Shown piece after piece: positions 18,724 to 27,066 of a DNA stretch of 64,000 bases (position 1 is the stretch's first letter; each line of letters begins with the position of its first letter). The stretch lies in the NCBI GenBank assembly GCA_028709805.1, contig JAQUTL010000001.1:248001-312000 (forward strand), given 5' to 3'. Both the position numbers and the translations under genes were made by a program. This DNA comes from Victivallaceae bacterium (GTDB taxonomy: Bacteria; Verrucomicrobiota; Lentisphaeria; Victivallales; Victivallaceae). The notes beneath the pieces are model-generated. The model was not told where the DNA came from. It saw only the letters and a program-made list of their open reading frames with translations, and did not search any database.

Positions 18724-19685
18724 CCGGACCAATGGAAATGCCGGTGCTGTTTCTGATCTTCAACCGGCCGGAAAACACCGCTGAAAGTTTTGCCGCGATC
18801 GCCGCAGCAAAACCGCGACGGCTGTTTGTGGTTGCCGACGGTCCGCGGCCGGAACGCCGCGGCGAGGCGGAACGCTGCGCCGCGGCCAGAAACATTGTGC
18901 TCTCCGGCGTGAACTGGGATTGCGAGCTGAAAACCTGTTTCCGCGAAAAAAATCTCGGCTGCGGCCCCGGTGTTTCCGCGGGGATCGACTGGTTTTTTTC
19001 CGAGGTCGAATCCGGCGCGGTCATTGAGGACGACTGTGTTGCCGGACCCGACTTTTTCCGCTTCACCTCCGCCATGCTGGATTATTATCGCACAGACGAC
19101 CGTGTGATGCATGTCTCCGGCGACAGTTTTGTTGATTTTCCGTCCGCCGACCGCGCCTCCTATCGTTTTTCCCGCTATCCAATGCTGTGGGGGTGGGCCT
19201 CCTGGCGGCGGGCGTGGCGTCATTTCGATTATAATTTGGGCAGCTATCCCGGTTTCCGGCGCAACGGCGAACTATCCGCCATTTTCCCGGACAATCCGGC
19301 GGTGCGTCGCCGTTGGACCGCCATTTTCGACCGGGTGCGCCGCCAAGCTCCCGGCTTCGACACCTGCTGGGGATTTCAATGGCTCTACGCCATCATGCGC
19401 CGCCGCGCCTTCACTGTGGTTCCAAAATTCAATCTGGTCACCAACATCGGAGTTGACGCCATACATGAAATGCGTGACGGAGCGTTGAATCTCGAGCGGT
19501 GTTCGCTGCCGAATCCGGTCGTGCATCCGCCGGAGCCGGAATTTGACGACCGGTTCGACATGGCGTTGTTCGATCTGCTTTACCGCAATCGGCCGCTTTC
19601 CGAACGGCTGCGGAAAAAATTAGCTTCGTGGCTGGCAAAAATACCGGTTGGCCGGAAAAACGTCGATGCGCAAGGAGTTCTCTGA
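18720..19685 (+). CDS. Glycosyltransferase, GNT-I-like/HlpA-type family
   Basis: About 321 residues with a GT-A fold opening (PVLFLIFNRPENTAESF), a RLFVVADGPRP strand and the acidic metal-binding motif AVIEDDCV. Later comes YPMLWGWASWRRAWRHFD, a stretch common in this family, which is often annotated as hemolytic protein HlpA-like or GNT-I family and acts in capsule or O-antigen synthesis. The ATG at 18720 sits in the flippase ATGA; an alternative ATG at 18732 would remove four residues. The next gene begins 2 bases after its stop. Confidence 0.8.
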   Translation: MTGPMEMPVLFLIFNRPENTAESFAAIAAAKPRRLFVVADGPRPERRGEAERCAAARNIVLSGVNWDCELKTCFREKNLGCGPGVSAGIDWFFSEVESGAVIEDDCVAGPDFFRFTSAMLDYYRTDDRVMHVSGDSFVDFPSADRASYRFSRYPMLWGWASWRRAWRHFDYNLGSYPGFRRNGELSAIFPDNPAVRRRWTAIFDRVRRQAPGFDTCWGFQWLYAIMRRRAFTVVPKFNLVTNIGVDAIHEMRDGALNLERCSLPNPVVHPPEPEFDDRFDMALFDLLYRNRPLSERLRKKLASWLAKIPVGRKNVDAQGVL

Positions 19686-19687
19686 TT

Positions 19688-20641
19688 ATGGCAGAATATG
19701 AATTTTTCACCTGCTTCGATTTCAATTACGCGGCGACCGGAATAACACTTTACCGGTCGCTGAAAAAACTTGGTATCGACTTCCGCCTGCACGTCTGCAC
19801 GCTGGACAACGGCGCGTTCAAAGCGGTGTCCGCGCTGGCCGCCATCGGTGAAAAACTGAACGCGATACCGCTGGCCGAGGTGGAGCGTTTTGATCCGGAA
19901 TTTGCCGCCTGCCGCCACAACCGCAGTCGCGCGGAATATATTTTCACTTTGAGTCCGGTGCTGCCGCGTTATATTTTTTCCGTTGCGCCGGACATCGGTC
20001 GGCTGGCATGGCTGGACGCCGACCTCTTTTTCTATGCGTCACCTGAACCGCTGTTCCGCGAATTCGAGAGTTGCAACGCGGCGGTTCTGCTGATGGAGCA
20101 TGGGTTTCCGCCGCATTTGATGTGGCGGCTCAAGTACGGAAGATTCAACGTGGAGTTTCAAATTTACCGCCGCGGCTCCTCCTTCGCCGCGCTGGACTGG
20201 TGGCGCAGAAAATGCCTCGACTGGTGCGGCGACGTTCCAGAACCCGGCCGGTTTGCCGACCAGAAATATCTCGACGAGTTTCCGGAAAAATTCAGCGGTG
20301 TCATTGTCGGCCGCGATCCGCGGTTCGGCATCGCGCCGTGGAACTGGCCGCTGCGCCCCTGCGACGATCCCGGCTTCTATCATTTTCAGGGGTTCCGCTT
20401 CATCACCCGCCATCTGGCATGCAGCAATCTCGGCAGTTACGGCAACCGGATGCCGGAGGCGCTGCTGACCCGGTTTTACCGTGGTTACGCCGCCGAACTG
20501 ATCGCCTCGCGCGCTTTGCTCCGGGAACGCTGTCCCGAACTCGGCGCCGGACTCAACGGCGTCGACCGCCGCACCGGGCGATCGCGTTTCCGGGAACTGC
20601 TTTCCGCGCTGAAACACCGCAATCTGATGGTGATAAAATGA
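19688..20641 (+). CDS. GT8-like glycosyltransferase
   Basis: A 317-residue cytoplasmic enzyme. The N-terminus (FFTCFDFNYAATGITLYRSL) and the acidic LAWLDADLFFYASPEPLF motif, a DxD variant, are as in GT8-like or nucleotide-diphospho-sugar transferases. A later FADQKYLDEFPEKF resembles the QxxxNxxF region of the family. It is part of the coupled plus-strand glycan operon, between a GNT-I-like and a GT2 enzyme. The donor sugar is unknown. Confidence 0.78.
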   Translation: MAEYEFFTCFDFNYAATGITLYRSLKKLGIDFRLHVCTLDNGAFKAVSALAAIGEKLNAIPLAEVERFDPEFAACRHNRSRAEYIFTLSPVLPRYIFSVAPDIGRLAWLDADLFFYASPEPLFREFESCNAAVLLMEHGFPPHLMWRLKYGRFNVEFQIYRRGSSFAALDWWRRKCLDWCGDVPEPGRFADQKYLDEFPEKFSGVIVGRDPRFGIAPWNWPLRPCDDPGFYHFQGFRFITRHLACSNLGSYGNRMPEALLTRFYRGYAAELIASRALLRERCPELGAGLNGVDRRTGRSRFRELLSALKHRNLMVIK

Positions 20642-21357
20642 AGTTTTCCATCATCACTCCGGTGCTCAACGGCGCAGCGACCATTGAGCGTACGATTGAA
20701 AGCGTGCTGTCGCAGCGCGGTGCGGAGATCGAATACATCGTCATCGACGGCGGCTCGACCGACGGAACGCTGGAGGTGATCGACCGTTACCGCGACCGGA
20801 TCGCCGCGACCGTGAGCCGCCCGGACCGCGGGCTGTATGACGCAATGAATTCCGGAATCGCGCTTGCCACCGGAGAGGTGGTCGGCATCATTAATTCCGA
20901 CGATTATTACTTCCCCGGCGCTTTCGCCGCCGCCGCCGACATTCTTGCACGGAGAAAGTCGGACGACGCGATTTTATGGGGTGACGTTGAATATCAGTTC
21001 CTGGGCCGGGTGCGCGGATTCCGGCGCGCCAATCTCAAACGCGGCGCATTTGCGCCCCATCCGTCGATGTTTGTGCCGCTGGCGCTGTACAAACAAATCG
21101 GCGGCTATGATATTTCACTGCGTTATCTGGCCGACTATGATTTCATGTATCGTGCCGTCAACGTTCACGGCGTTGAAGTGCTGTACTGCCCGCAGATTTT
21201 CGCATGGTTCGCCGAGGGAGGGCTGGCTGACCGCCACGTCCGCGACTGTCTGCGCGAAGAGCTGACCGTGAAGTTGCGTTACGGTCAGCCGGCGTGGCTG
21301 GCCGTAACGGAATATTGGCTGAAACTGCTTAAAAATCGCCGGCGAATTCGCGGCTGA
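20638..21357 (+). CDS. GT2-family glycosyltransferase
   Basis: A 239-residue GT-A enzyme. Visible motifs are FSIITPVLNGAATIERTIES, VIDGGSTDGT, the RPDRGLYDAMNSGI stretch typical of WcaA/WbbD-like transferases, and the metal-binding IINSDD. It is last in the surface-glycan operon and coupled upstream by ATGA. Its final 29 bases overlap the 3' end of the convergent M20 amidohydrolase gene. I find no terminator in the overlap. Confidence 0.9.
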   Translation: MKFSIITPVLNGAATIERTIESVLSQRGAEIEYIVIDGGSTDGTLEVIDRYRDRIAATVSRPDRGLYDAMNSGIALATGEVVGIINSDDYYFPGAFAAAADILARRKSDDAILWGDVEYQFLGRVRGFRRANLKRGAFAPHPSMFVPLALYKQIGGYDISLRYLADYDFMYRAVNVHGVEVLYCPQIFAWFAEGGLADRHVRDCLREELTVKLRYGQPAWLAVTEYWLKLLKNRRRIRG

Positions 21358-22507
21358 CCGCATCGGCCTCCGCCCGGTCTTCAAGCAGCGTGACGGCGGT
21401 CAGCGCCACGGCCGCTCCGGCGCGGAACGCCTGATCGAACGCGAACGGCTGTTTCGCGCACTCCAGAAAATCCTGCGAATGCAGCGCCGCCACTTTGCCG
21501 CCGCCAACCGTGTCGAACATCAGGTTGACGCCGGGGCAGCGCAGTGAAACGTCCGCGAAATCGGTCGATATTTTCTGGGTGATTTCGCCGAGTTCAAATC
21601 CGGCCGCCACCGCCGTCCGGCGCGCCAGATCCTCCAACGACTTCACATGGCGGTTGGCGCTGTAACTGTTCGGATATTTGTTAAGTTCAAGCCGGCATCC
21701 GGTCATCATTGCCGCTCCCTGCGCAATCTGTTCAAAACGCTCCTCCATTTTTTTCTGGGTGGCGTTGTCAAGACTGCGGACGTAGAAGAAACTTGATGTA
21801 CAGTCCGGGATGATGTTCGGCATGTCGCCGCCTTTCTGGATGACACCGTGGACGCGGGCGCCCTGCGGCATCTGCTGGCGCCACATGCCGATTGCGTTGA
21901 ACAGCAGTATCTGCGCGTCAAGCGCGTTGACGCCAAGCTCCGGCGACACCGCGGCGTGGGCGGCCTTGCCGTAAAAAACAACGTCATAACGGCCCACCGC
22001 CAGATTGCCGGGATCAACATTGGTCAGATAAAACGGATGGGTGATCAGTGCAAAATCAAGATCGTCCAGCACTCCGGCGTGTATAAGATCGATTTTTCCG
22101 CCGAGCGCCTCCTCCGCCGGAGAACCGACCAGACGCAGCGTTCCCGGCAGCTTTTTCTTTTCCATCAGTGTTTTTATCGCAACGGCGGCGGCGAGCGCAC
22201 TGAGGGTTATCAGGTGGTGGCCGCAGGCGTGACCGATTCCGGGGAGGGCGTCATATTCGGAAAAAACGGCGATGACCGGTTTGCCGCAGCCGACTTCCGC
22301 CGCATACGCCGTGTCAAGTCCGCCGAACCGCCGGGTGACGCGGAATCCGGATTTTTCCAGATAGTCGCACTGAACGGCGGCGGCCGACACCTCGTGGTGT
22401 CCGGTTTCCGGGTGGTTGAGAATGTGTTCGGACACAGCGGTCAGCGCTTCGCGTTCGGCGGCGATCGCCCCGTTTATTTCAGACAGGCAGTAATCCTTCA
22501 TCATCAC
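21329..22507 (-). CDS. M20-family amidohydrolase (M20D/ACY1L2-like)
   Basis: A 392-residue metallo-amidohydrolase. The metal-ligand signature is AVFSEYDALPGIGHACGHH, followed by the Glu pair in GSPAEEALGGK, a lid/dimerisation domain beginning GKAAHAAVSPELGVNALDA, and a C-terminal STDFADVS. ACY1L2-like enzymes cleave amide or dipeptide bonds. It is last in the ROK-NagA-Gfo/Idh cassette and overlaps the oxidoreductase start by ATGA, so it probably deacylates or hydrolyses an amide in the same sugar or peptide-sugar pathway. The 3' end overlaps the convergent GT2 gene by 29 bases. Confidence 0.87.
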   Translation of the reverse strand: MMMKDYCLSEINGAIAAEREALTAVSEHILNHPETGHHEVSAAAVQCDYLEKSGFRVTRRFGGLDTAYAAEVGCGKPVIAVFSEYDALPGIGHACGHHLITLSALAAAVAIKTLMEKKKLPGTLRLVGSPAEEALGGKIDLIHAGVLDDLDFALITHPFYLTNVDPGNLAVGRYDVVFYGKAAHAAVSPELGVNALDAQILLFNAIGMWRQQMPQGARVHGVIQKGGDMPNIIPDCTSSFFYVRSLDNATQKKMEERFEQIAQGAAMMTGCRLELNKYPNSYSANRHVKSLEDLARRTAVAAGFELGEITQKISTDFADVSLRCPGVNLMFDTVGGGKVAALHSQDFLECAKQPFAFDQAFRAGAAVALTAVTLLEDRAEADAVSREFAGDF

Positions 22508-23388
22508 GCTCCGATTTCAACCGATGCTCCATCCAGACCAATCGACCGGTCGACCGCCTCAAGCATGGCGGTGACTTCCAGCGCCGCTTCGGGGGAGACC
22601 GGCGCAACGCCGGTTTGGAAAAACTTTTCGATCTCTTTTATTGTTGAACCGTAAAATTCGGCATTGGGGGCGACGACTTCAAACTTGTCGCCGTCCGCCG
22701 TGCCGCCGTAGGCATACCGGCCTGAGCGCAGCTCGACTTTCGCGGTTCTTCCGTCAATATAATGTACCACGCATTTGACGCCGTTCAAGTCCTTTTTCGC
22801 CGACAGTCCGGCTGCTTTGCCGTCCATCATCATCTGCAGCAGTTCAAAGGTGTGGACTCCGTACCACACCACGTCGCTGCCGCGCCGCGCCGTGCCGAGC
22901 GCGCCATAGAGCGAAAGCTCGCGCGGCGACGGATGTGCGCGGTGAAATGCCGCCGCGTCGGCCGCGAAACGCAGCGGCGACGTGGTGAAGAACGGGATAT
23001 TTTTCCGCGCTGCCAATTCCAGGATTTTCCGGCCGTCGGCCACAGTGGCGGCCAGCGGTTTGTCCAGCCAGACCGGAAGCGCGCAGCCGGAGCACTGTTC
23101 CATGTAGAACAGATGTTCCGCCGGATCGTTGGCTTCCACCATCACGGCGTCGGCTCCGTCAAGCGCCGGCATTATGCCGGTGGTGATCCGTTTTACGCCG
23201 AGGCCGCGCAGGATTTCACAGCGGGCCGCGATGCCGGCTGCGTCCTGAAACGCGCTCGGAACCGCCATGCAGCTTATCGGCACAAGACCGTAAACGCGCT
23301 GTTCGGGTGCGAACGATCCGTCGCACATTCTTCTGGCGTATTCAACGGTATGACTTGAATCGGCTCCGATCATTGCCACTTTTATCAT
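22504..23388 (-). CDS. Gfo/Idh/MocA-family oxidoreductase
   Basis: A 294-residue NAD(P)-dependent sugar oxidoreductase with the N-terminal Rossmann strand KVAMIGADSSHTVEYARR and the family Lys in LPVWLDKPLAA, corresponding to the EKP motif. The second domain is shorter than in typical 340-residue members. The catalytic His candidate lies in YGVHTFELLQ. Substrate is unknown; the neighbours (NagA-like deacetylase, ROK regulator, M20 hydrolase) suggest an amino sugar or its derivative. ATGA couples it to the NagA-like gene. Confidence 0.85.
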   Translation of the reverse strand: MIKVAMIGADSSHTVEYARRMCDGSFAPEQRVYGLVPISCMAVPSAFQDAAGIAARCEILRGLGVKRITTGIMPALDGADAVMVEANDPAEHLFYMEQCSGCALPVWLDKPLAATVADGRKILELAARKNIPFFTTSPLRFAADAAAFHRAHPSPRELSLYGALGTARRGSDVVWYGVHTFELLQMMMDGKAAGLSAKKDLNGVKCVVHYIDGRTAKVELRSGRYAYGGTADGDKFEVVAPNAEFYGSTIKEIEKFFQTGVAPVSPEAALEVTAMLEAVDRSIGLDGASVEIGA

Positions 23389-24326
23389 AATTTGCCAACC
23401 GCTCCTCCGGGTTGTTTCATTCCGATCAGCGCGAGCGCGTTGTCCCGCCCGACCGCGACAAGTTCCTTTTCAGAAAGCAGTTCGAGCGCCGCCAGAAACT
23501 CCATGCACTTCGACAGCGTTGACGCCGACCCGACCAGACACTGTTTCTCCGGGTTGTAAAGCCGTCCCGACGCTTCCAGTATCGCATCGTTTCCCAGCAC
23601 GTTGTAGCGTCCCGGCGGCAGACCGGCGGCCGGCGAAGCGTCGCTGACGATCACCAGCTTTGCGGCGCCCTTGCAGCGGACGAAGCATTTCAACACCTCC
23701 GCCGGCAGATGGTGGCCGTCCGCGATCGCCATGGCAGTCAGGCCGTCGGCGGACAGTCCGGCGAATATCGCGTTGCGGTGACGCGGCAGAAAATTCGGCA
23801 CGCCGTTTCCGAGATGGGTCAGCGCCGTGGCGCCGTGACGAGCCGCAAAGCCCAGACTCTCCGGCGTGGCGTTGTGATGGCCGACCGAGACGGTTACGCC
23901 GAGCTTTACCGCGTGTTCGATCAAATCACCGCTGTCGGCCGAAGCCGCCAGTGTCAGCAGTTTTATTTTTCCGCAGGCCGCGTCGAACAGCGCGTCGAAA
24001 TTTTCCGGCGACGGTTTTTGAACAAACTTCGGATCATGACAGCCGATATAACCGGGTTCCGGCGCCAGAAACGGACCCTCAAGATGAATTCCCGGTATCT
24101 CTTTTTCCAGCCCGGCACTTTCGACCGCGTCCGCGATCAGCCGGAGATTGCGGCGGTACATCGCCATGCTTCCGGTGATTACCGTGGGCAGAAAAAGCGC
24201 GGTTCCGGAAGTGAGAACGGCTTCGGCGGCGCGCAAAAAACCGTCGCGGTCAAGCGCGGCCGATGAAAAGTCGACGCCGATCTGTCCGTTCACCTGGAGA
24301 TCGACCCAGCCTGAATGTTTTATCAA
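23385..24326 (-). CDS. N-acetylglucosamine-6-phosphate deacetylase-like (NagA family)
   Basis: About 313 residues, shorter than NagA (380) because the N-terminal small beta-domain is nearly absent. Family motifs are IHLEGPFL, VSVGHHNATPE, a divergent THLGNG where NagA reads THLFNAM, IADGHHLP, and the catalytic Asp in IVSDASPAAGLPPG. I place the start at the TTG at 24326, because GGAG in the end of the ROK gene lies 9 bases upstream and the ROK stop ends one base before it; a TTG at 24359 would add 11 residues of shadow sequence. The reaction is probably deacetylation of an N-acetyl sugar phosphate, with altered substrate preference. Confidence 0.82.
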   Translation of the reverse strand: MIKHSGWVDLQVNGQIGVDFSSAALDRDGFLRAAEAVLTSGTALFLPTVITGSMAMYRRNLRLIADAVESAGLEKEIPGIHLEGPFLAPEPGYIGCHDPKFVQKPSPENFDALFDAACGKIKLLTLAASADSGDLIEHAVKLGVTVSVGHHNATPESLGFAARHGATALTHLGNGVPNFLPRHRNAIFAGLSADGLTAMAIADGHHLPAEVLKCFVRCKGAAKLVIVSDASPAAGLPPGRYNVLGNDAILEASGRLYNPEKQCLVGSASTLSKCMEFLAALELLSEKELVAVGRDNALALIGMKQPGGAVGKL

Positions 24327-24327
24327 T

Positions 24328-25386
24328 TCAATACACTCCTTCTTCAGTGCGTTGCGCAATGTATTCCCGAATGCGTTTGAACGCCGCTCCGCAGGCCGCT
24401 CCGTCCGCTCCGGCGGCGGCGAACTTCAGCGTTGGCGGCTCCCGGCGGGCGGGGAGGGCGGACTTCAACGCAAAAGTCAACTCGTCCAGAAACCCAGCGC
24501 CGAGCTGTTTGAACTTTCCGCCGAAAATCACGGTGTCCGGATCGGTGATCGCCGCCAGCATTCTGACCATGTCGGTGCACACCGGGATATAGAATGCGGC
24601 GGATTCCGGCGTTGCACCGTGTTTTTTGTAAAGATCAAGAATCGCCGGTTCCAGACGCGAAAATCCGGTGTCGGAACTTCTGACGATCATGTCCCTTATT
24701 TCGCCGGCCGAATGATTTTTGCCGTTGAGCATAGTGCCGTTGTGGTGGATGACCGAGCCGATGCCGGAGCCGAAGGTGACATAGACAAAGTCCCGATAGT
24801 CCGCCGCCGCGCCGCCGCGCCACTCCGCCGCCGCCGCCGAGCGCGCACGGTTGCGCAGCAGCACTGGAAGTCCGGTGGCAGACTCCAGTGTGGACGCAAA
24901 GTCCAGCTCCCCGCCGGCAAGTTCAAAATTGGCGCAGAACAAAATCCGGTTGCGTCCGGCGTCCACCACGCCGGGAACCGCCGCGCCGATGCCATTGACA
25001 CGGTGGTGAGGCGAGCGTGCGACCAGAAGCCGGGTCAACCGCTCAGCCGTCCGGCAGACCGAGGAAAAGTCAGAGGCGACTTCGGCTTCGGCGCGGTCGA
25101 TCACCTCGGCGTTGCCGTCAAGCAGTACCGCGCGCATCGCATTTCCGTCACCGATGTCCAAGCCAACCGCGCACACTTCCTGCGGCGAAAACTCCAGTAT
25201 AATCGGCGGTTTGCCGCCGGAAGAAACGCCGAAACCGCCTTCGCGCAGCAGTCCGGCGGCGAGCAGTTTCTCCACCGCCGCGGATATCGCCGGACGGCTG
25301 AGCTTCAATTTTCGCGCTAAATCCGCGCGCGACGTCCGGCCGTTGTCAAGCAGAATATTCAAAATGTTTTTCGCACTGTCCGCCAT
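24328..25386 (-). CDS. ROK-family transcriptional regulator
   Basis: A 352-residue repressor-like protein: N-terminal winged helix (about 5-60, with RTSRADLARKLKLSRPAISA) joined to a ROK sugar-kinase-like domain (VGLDIGDGN, GIGAAVPGVVD, and VYVTFGSGIGSVI). The zinc-binding CxCGxxGC motif of most ROK proteins is missing; the corresponding region reads AGEIRDMIVRSS. NagC/Mlc-type members lose DNA affinity when a sugar or sugar phosphate binds. It is first in the minus-strand cassette and has a perfect 8-bp inverted repeat 20 bases upstream of its start, so autoregulation is likely. Confidence 0.88.
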   Translation of the reverse strand: MADSAKNILNILLDNGRTSRADLARKLKLSRPAISAAVEKLLAAGLLREGGFGVSSGGKPPIILEFSPQEVCAVGLDIGDGNAMRAVLLDGNAEVIDRAEAEVASDFSSVCRTAERLTRLLVARSPHHRVNGIGAAVPGVVDAGRNRILFCANFELAGGELDFASTLESATGLPVLLRNRARSAAAAEWRGGAAADYRDFVYVTFGSGIGSVIHHNGTMLNGKNHSAGEIRDMIVRSSDTGFSRLEPAILDLYKKHGATPESAAFYIPVCTDMVRMLAAITDPDTVIFGGKFKQLGAGFLDELTFALKSALPARREPPTLKFAAAGADGAACGAAFKRIREYIAQRTEEGVY

Positions 25387-25404
25387 ATCGCCTCCAACTT
25401 GCTC

Positions 25405-25427
25405 CTTTGTAACTTATTCTTACAAAG
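25405..25427. promoter_or_regulatory. ROK operator: CTTTGTAA-7-TTACAAAG
   Basis: A perfect 8-bp inverted repeat (25405-25412 and 25420-25427) with a 7-base spacer lies just after the ROK promoter -10 and about 20 bases ahead of its start codon. The 23-bp length and T/A-rich arms fit ROK-family operators. Binding here would block the whole ROK-NagA-Gfo-M20 unit. Confidence 0.65.
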
Positions 25428-25429
25428 AT

Positions 25430-25457
25430 AAATTATCACTTTTTTGTGCGTTTACAA
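25430..25457 (-). promoter_or_regulatory. Promoter of the ROK operon
   Basis: Minus strand: -35 TTGTAA (25452-25457), 16-base spacer, -10 TAATTT (25430-25435). The 15 bases at 25427-25441 recur exactly in the etfB upstream region at 35077-35091. Confidence 0.45.
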
Positions 25458-25490
25458 CCCCGCGGCGCCAAAAAGATGGAAAAAAACGCT

Positions 25491-25519
25491 TTGCACACCG
25501 CAACGGACGATGCTATATT
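25491..25519 (+). promoter_or_regulatory. Promoter of the rdgC-DUF486-FKBP unit
   Basis: Plus strand: -35 TTGCAC (25491-25496), 17-base spacer, -10 TATATT (25514-25519), about 50 bases before the rdgC start. Confidence 0.6.
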
Positions 25520-25571
25520 AAAAGGATAACAGATTAAACAGTAAAACACCCCAAAACGGAGAAAAACAGTT

Positions 25572-26666
25572 ATGCCATTTGACCATGGGTCGGTTACGCT
25601 GACCATTTTTGAACTTGGAAGCCGGCTGCCGGAAGATTATGTTGCAAAATTCGCCGCCTTTGCCGCCGGAACGCTTGACAGCGTGACCGATGAACTGCAG
25701 GTTGGATGGGTTTCCGGCCGCCATCTGCTTGAGAACACCATCGACGCTTCCACCGTGATTCAGGGTGACGCCTGTCTGGTTACGCTGCGCAAAGCGGTCC
25801 GCAAGATTCCGGCGTCGCTTCTCAATTCCATGCTGCGCCGCGAGGAGCTGATTTGGCAGAAAGCGCACGAGGCGCAGTTTGTTCCCGGCAAGGTTAAGCG
25901 CGAACTGCGCGACGAAATACTGGAGAAAAATCTTCAGAAGTTTCCGCCCGCCGTTTCCGGAATTCCGATTGCGATCGACCCGGACGCGAATCTGCTTTAC
26001 GCCGCCACCGGGTCGCAGTCGCAGACCGACGAGCTTGTCGGCGCATTCATGCGCACGCTGGACGTTGAGCCTTTGCCGTTCACTCCGCAGCTGATCCTTC
26101 AGCGCGACTTCGATACCGCATTGGCCGATTTTCCGACGCTGGAACTGAAAAAAGGCGTTGAGAGCTATCCGACCATCGGGCGCGACTTCCTGACCTATCT
26201 CTGGTTTCTCAACGAGTCCGGCGGCAGAATTCCGCATCCTGATTTCGGTGACTTCGAGATTGCGCTGGACGGTCCGCTCTGCTTCGCCGGAGACGATCCG
26301 GCGTGCAACGGCGCCGCCGAAACCGTGGTCAAAAAAGGCGAGAATCCGCTGCGCAGCGCCGAAGCCAAGGCCGCGTTCGCCGTGGGTAAAAAACTGAAAA
26401 AAGCAAAACTCATGGTGGTTCTCGAAGATAAGGTGTGGACCTGCACGTTCGACGCCGACCGTTTTGTTTTCGGATCACTCCGTCTTCCCGAGGGCGAAAA
26501 ACTTGACGCCGACAGCGTGACCGCCGAACGCATGGCCAATCTGTACGAGTTCAAATGCGCGATCGAAGCGGCGTTCAAACAGTTCGCCGCCATGATGCTG
26601 GGCAATGACGCCGAGCGCGGAATGGAGAATATCCGCGTCTGGGCCATGGATCGCGAAGGCGTGTAG
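25572..26666 (+). CDS. RdgC-like recombination-associated protein
   Basis: A 364-residue protein that follows the RdgC plan: an early GWVS motif, a central basic helix (QFVPGKVKRELRDEILEKNL, echoing K-rich LKDEVL of E. coli RdgC), AIDPDANLLYAATGSQSQTD, and VEPLPFTP. E. coli RdgC is a ring-shaped double-strand DNA-binding protein that restrains RecA. The FLTYLWFLNESGG stretch resembles that of longer RdgC homologues outside gammaproteobacteria. A CGGAG lies about 10 bases upstream. Similarity is moderate, so the assignment rests on motif order rather than strong identity. Confidence 0.7.
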   Translation: MPFDHGSVTLTIFELGSRLPEDYVAKFAAFAAGTLDSVTDELQVGWVSGRHLLENTIDASTVIQGDACLVTLRKAVRKIPASLLNSMLRREELIWQKAHEAQFVPGKVKRELRDEILEKNLQKFPPAVSGIPIAIDPDANLLYAATGSQSQTDELVGAFMRTLDVEPLPFTPQLILQRDFDTALADFPTLELKKGVESYPTIGRDFLTYLWFLNESGGRIPHPDFGDFEIALDGPLCFAGDDPACNGAAETVVKKGENPLRSAEAKAAFAVGKKLKKAKLMVVLEDKVWTCTFDADRFVFGSLRLPEGEKLDADSVTAERMANLYEFKCAIEAAFKQFAAMMLGNDAERGMENIRVWAMDREGV

Positions 26667-26669
26667 AAA

Positions 26670-27056
26670 ATGTGGAGTCATTTCGCCGCGTTTATCGGCT
26701 CGCCGGTGACCCGTGCGATTCTGCTGCTGATCCTGTCGAACGTCTTCATGACGTTCGCCTGGTACGGCCATCTGAAGCATCTGGCCAACAAGCCGTGGTT
26801 TATCGCGGCGGTCATCAGCTGGGGCATCGCGTTTTTTGAATATATGCTTCAGGTGCCGGCCAACCGGATCGGCCATCAGCCGGGAGTATTGACTCTGCCT
26901 CAGCTGAAAATTCTTCAGGAGGTTATCACTTTGAGCGTATTCGTGCCGTTCGCGCTGTTCTACATGAACGAGCCGCTGCGCTGGAATCATTTGGCCGCCT
27001 TTGTCTGTCTGATACTGGCGGTGGTGTTCGTTTTTGCATTCAACCCCTCACATTAA
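26670..27056 (+). CDS. DUF486 (DMT-like) small membrane protein
   Basis: A 128-residue protein with four hydrophobic segments. It matches DUF486: SNVFMTFAWYGHLKH, AVISWGIAFFEYMLQVPANRIGH and QLKILQEVITLSVFVPFA. The family resembles half-size drug/metabolite transporters, but no substrate is established. It starts 3 bases after the rdgC stop and ends 10 bases before the FKBP start, so the three genes probably share a transcript. Confidence 0.9.
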   Translation: MWSHFAAFIGSPVTRAILLLILSNVFMTFAWYGHLKHLANKPWFIAAVISWGIAFFEYMLQVPANRIGHQPGVLTLPQLKILQEVITLSVFVPFALFYMNEPLRWNHLAAFVCLILAVVFVFAFNPSH

Positions 27057-27066
27057 GGAGCTTCCG

